7,608 nucleotides of DNA from Chthonomonadaceae bacterium (GTDB lineage: Bacteria; Armatimonadota; Chthonomonadetes; Chthonomonadales; Chthonomonadaceae): the NCBI GenBank assembly GCA_025355115.1, contig JANXLO010000182.1, forward strand, positions 1 to 7,608. The letters are read 5' to 3'. Below the pieces are notes generated by a model. That model did not search any database. It was given only the letters and a program-made list of their open reading frames with translations, and was not told where the DNA came from. Shown one piece after another: positions 6,280 to 7,608 of the stretch (its first letter is position 1; the number at the start of each line of letters is the position of its first letter). Both the position numbers and the translations under genes were made by a program.

Positions 6280-7257
6280 ATGAAGATCCTTCAGGTAGGC
6301 CCGTACCCGCAGGCGGAAATTTTGGATGTTCCAATTCCCGAGCCGGGCCCGGGAGAAGTCCTGTTGCGCGTGGAGGCAGTGACGACCTGCCCGCAGTGGG
6401 ATCTGCATCTGCGCCACAACGAGCCGATGTTTCTCGGCCACAGCTTCCGTTACCCCTACACACCAGGACAGCCAGGACATGAGGCGACCGGAACGATCGC
6501 GGCGCTCGGAGACGGCGTGACGGGGCTGAGTGTCGGGGAGCGAGTCAGCGCCTGGCAGGACCCCGGACACGGCAAGCCGGGCTGCTACGCGCAGTTCGTC
6601 GTGCTGAAGGCCGAGGGCGTAATAGCGGTTCCTGCCGAACTCGCCTACGAGGCGACGGCGTCGGTGGAGTTGGCAATGTGCGTCGGCGCGACATTTCTTA
6701 TGCTGCGTGAGATGAACGTATTTCGAGGCCGAATAGTCGGCATCAACGGCCTGGGGCCAGCGGGATTGATCGCCGCGCAGATGGCCCGAGCAGAGGGCGC
6801 GGCGGAAGTGTTCGGCTTCGATCTCTCCGTTGCGCGCTGCGACTACGCCGTCGTACACGCTGGCCTGACCTCCGCGCACGATCCGCGCACAGCCCCCGAA
6901 TCGCTCTTTCCTGCCCGTCCCAAAAAAGCTTCCCTGCACTGCGGTATCGACTGTGTCGGCGCGAAGCAGTCGGTGGAGTGGCTGATGGATCGCGTCGGTG
7001 ACACTGTCGCGCTGTTCGGCGTGCAACGCGAGGACTACTCCTTCTCCCCCCGCCACTACCACCCGATGCTGCGTCTCTGCGGCTACCCCGGCCACAGCCG
7101 CGCCGCCGCAGAATACGCCGTCTCCCTGATCGCCTCAGACCGTCTCGATCTCACGCCCTTGGTCACCCACACCTTGCCCCTCGAGCGCTATAATGAAGGC
7201 ATCGACCTCCTCGAAAGCCAGCAGGCCATCAAAGTCTGCTTCCACCCCTGGGCCTAG
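6280..7257 (+). CDS. Zinc-type medium-chain dehydrogenase/reductase (alcohol dehydrogenase-like)
   Basis: This 325-aa protein belongs to the MDR superfamily and should catalyse NAD(P)-linked oxidation of an alcohol or sugar alcohol in the cytoplasm. The N-terminal GroES-like catalytic domain shows EPGPGEVLLRVEA (21-33), the likely catalytic zinc ligands C37 (TTCPQWDLH) and H67-E68 (GHEATG), and a possible third ligand C134 (ELAMCVGA). The Rossmann domain has GINGLGPAG (154-162), with acidic D181 ending the second strand (FGFDLS), which favours NAD over NADP. The four-cysteine structural-zinc loop found in many alcohol and sorbitol dehydrogenases is absent, accounting for the shorter length (typical members are 340-375 aa). 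The C-terminal segment LPLERYNEGIDLLESQQAIKV is typical of the family. It starts 56 bases after the cytochrome/DUF1552 ORF with its own strong ribosome binding site, so it is probably in the same operon. The substrate cannot be assigned. Confidence 0.88.
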   Translation: MKILQVGPYPQAEILDVPIPEPGPGEVLLRVEAVTTCPQWDLHLRHNEPMFLGHSFRYPYTPGQPGHEATGTIAALGDGVTGLSVGERVSAWQDPGHGKPGCYAQFVVLKAEGVIAVPAELAYEATASVELAMCVGATFLMLREMNVFRGRIVGINGLGPAGLIAAQMARAEGAAEVFGFDLSVARCDYAVVHAGLTSAHDPRTAPESLFPARPKKASLHCGIDCVGAKQSVEWLMDRVGDTVALFGVQREDYSFSPRHYHPMLRLCGYPGHSRAAAEYAVSLIASDRLDLTPLVTHTLPLERYNEGIDLLESQQAIKVCFHPWA

Positions 7258-7309
7258 CCGATTGGTTCTGGCACAATAGAAGCACCAGCTCACTCAATGG
7301 TGGTAATTG
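7258..7309. other. Short intergenic gap with a sigma-54-like motif
   Basis: Within 52 bases, TGGCAC (7269-7274) with GG at 7270-7271 is followed ten bases later by GC (7282-7283), the GG-N10-GC spacing of sigma-54 promoters, about 27 bases before the ATG at 7310. The -12 half (GAAGCA) is imperfect. I see no rho-independent terminator after the dehydrogenase gene. Confidence 0.25.
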
Positions 7310-7608
7310 ATGACTGTAACAATTAACTTCAACTCTCAGGAGGAAGCCTGGATTACTGCTCAGGCAAGGCAACGCGGGGTTCCTCCAGCCGAGATTATCA
7401 GGAAATTGGTGGGCAGTTCCATGCCGGTCGTCAATACACCGGCTTCGACTCCGGAGAGACAAGTTGAAGAGATCAACACTCGGAATAGGGCCGCAATCGC
7501 GCTGCTTCAGTCCTGGATCGCAGAGGATGCTACGGATAATCCTGAGAAGATACGTCTGGCCGAGCAGGAGCTTGAAGAGCTCAAGCGTAATTTGAACGCC
7601 AACCGAGC
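7310..7608 (+). CDS. Small ribbon-helix-helix/antitoxin-like protein, 3' end beyond window
   Basis: An open frame starting at ATG 7310 runs 99 codons to the window edge. It begins with MTVTINFNSQEEAW, then TAQARQRGVPPAEIIRKLVG: a short beta strand followed by two helices, the layout of ribbon-helix-helix DNA-binding antitoxins. A proline/threonine-rich linker (PVVNTPASTPERQ) follows, then a charged helical tail with IALLQSWIAEDATDNPEK and LAEQELEELKRNLNANR. This looks like small hypothetical proteins that often accompany PIN- or RelE-type toxins, but I cannot name a family with certainty. No strong Shine-Dalgarno precedes it (only GGTGG at 7300-7304). Codon phasing and the lack of stops support real coding. 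If it is an antitoxin, the toxin gene should begin just past the right edge. Confidence 0.7.
   Translation, partial: MTVTINFNSQEEAWITAQARQRGVPPAEIIRKLVGSSMPVVNTPASTPERQVEEINTRNRAAIALLQSWIAEDATDNPEKIRLAEQELEELKRNLNANR

Noticed and set aside
6220..7095. Minus-strand open frame of 291 codons
   Set aside because: Antisense shadow of the dehydrogenase gene, whose + frame shows all MDR motifs and a strong ribosome binding site.
1..7608. CRISPR array, tRNA, rRNA or tandem repeat
   Set aside because: No regularly spaced repeats, cloverleaf signatures or rRNA-like segments were seen; the only long repeat pair is the IS ends.

Overview
This is a 7.6-kb stretch of a fairly GC-rich bacterial chromosome. 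The lineage markers are the 'planctomycete-type' families DUF1587/1595/1592/1588/1585 and DUF1552. These are abundant in Planctomycetota and Verrucomicrobiota, and also occur in Acidobacteriota, Armatimonadota and some myxobacteria. I cannot choose among these phyla from one window. The Shine-Dalgarno sequences that can be read (AGGAG, AGGAGG, AAGGAGG) are canonical.

Left part (1-1213): the 3' end of a radC-type JAB/MPN gene on the + strand. It converges on a minus-strand class I SAM-dependent methyltransferase that lacks its native N-terminus because an insertion sequence abuts it. Middle (1194-2373): a complete IS4-family insertion sequence with perfect 20-bp terminal inverted repeats. It encodes one 366-aa DDE transposase with an intact YREK signature, its own promoter and its own ribosome binding site. 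The transposase stop codon lies inside the left inverted repeat. That IS end also supplies a ribosome binding site and GTG that could drive the truncated methyltransferase. No target-site duplication is visible.

Right of the IS (2374-7257): a short leader with promoter-like sequence, then one uninterrupted 1229-codon ORF. It joins two proteins usually encoded by separate neighbouring genes. The first is an exported cytochrome c/DUF1587-1595-1592-1588-1585 protein whose DUF1587 domain is split by a PA14-like domain. The second is a Tat-exported DUF1552 protein. A strong AGGAGG and a GTG sit exactly at the junction, just before the Tat signal, so the downstream protein is probably also, or only, made by internal initiation. 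A zinc-type medium-chain dehydrogenase follows after 56 nt with its own Shine-Dalgarno and is probably co-transcribed. A likely picture is an envelope oxidoreductase locus with a cytosolic NAD-linked dehydrogenase, but its substrate is unknown.

Right edge (7310-7608): the 5' part of a small ribbon-helix-helix/antitoxin-like gene that runs off the window.

The most noteworthy points are the fused or dual-start cytochrome-DUF1552 ORF, the PA14 insertion inside DUF1587, and the methyltransferase whose start has been replaced by an IS end. There is no CRISPR array, tRNA, rRNA or recognisable riboswitch.
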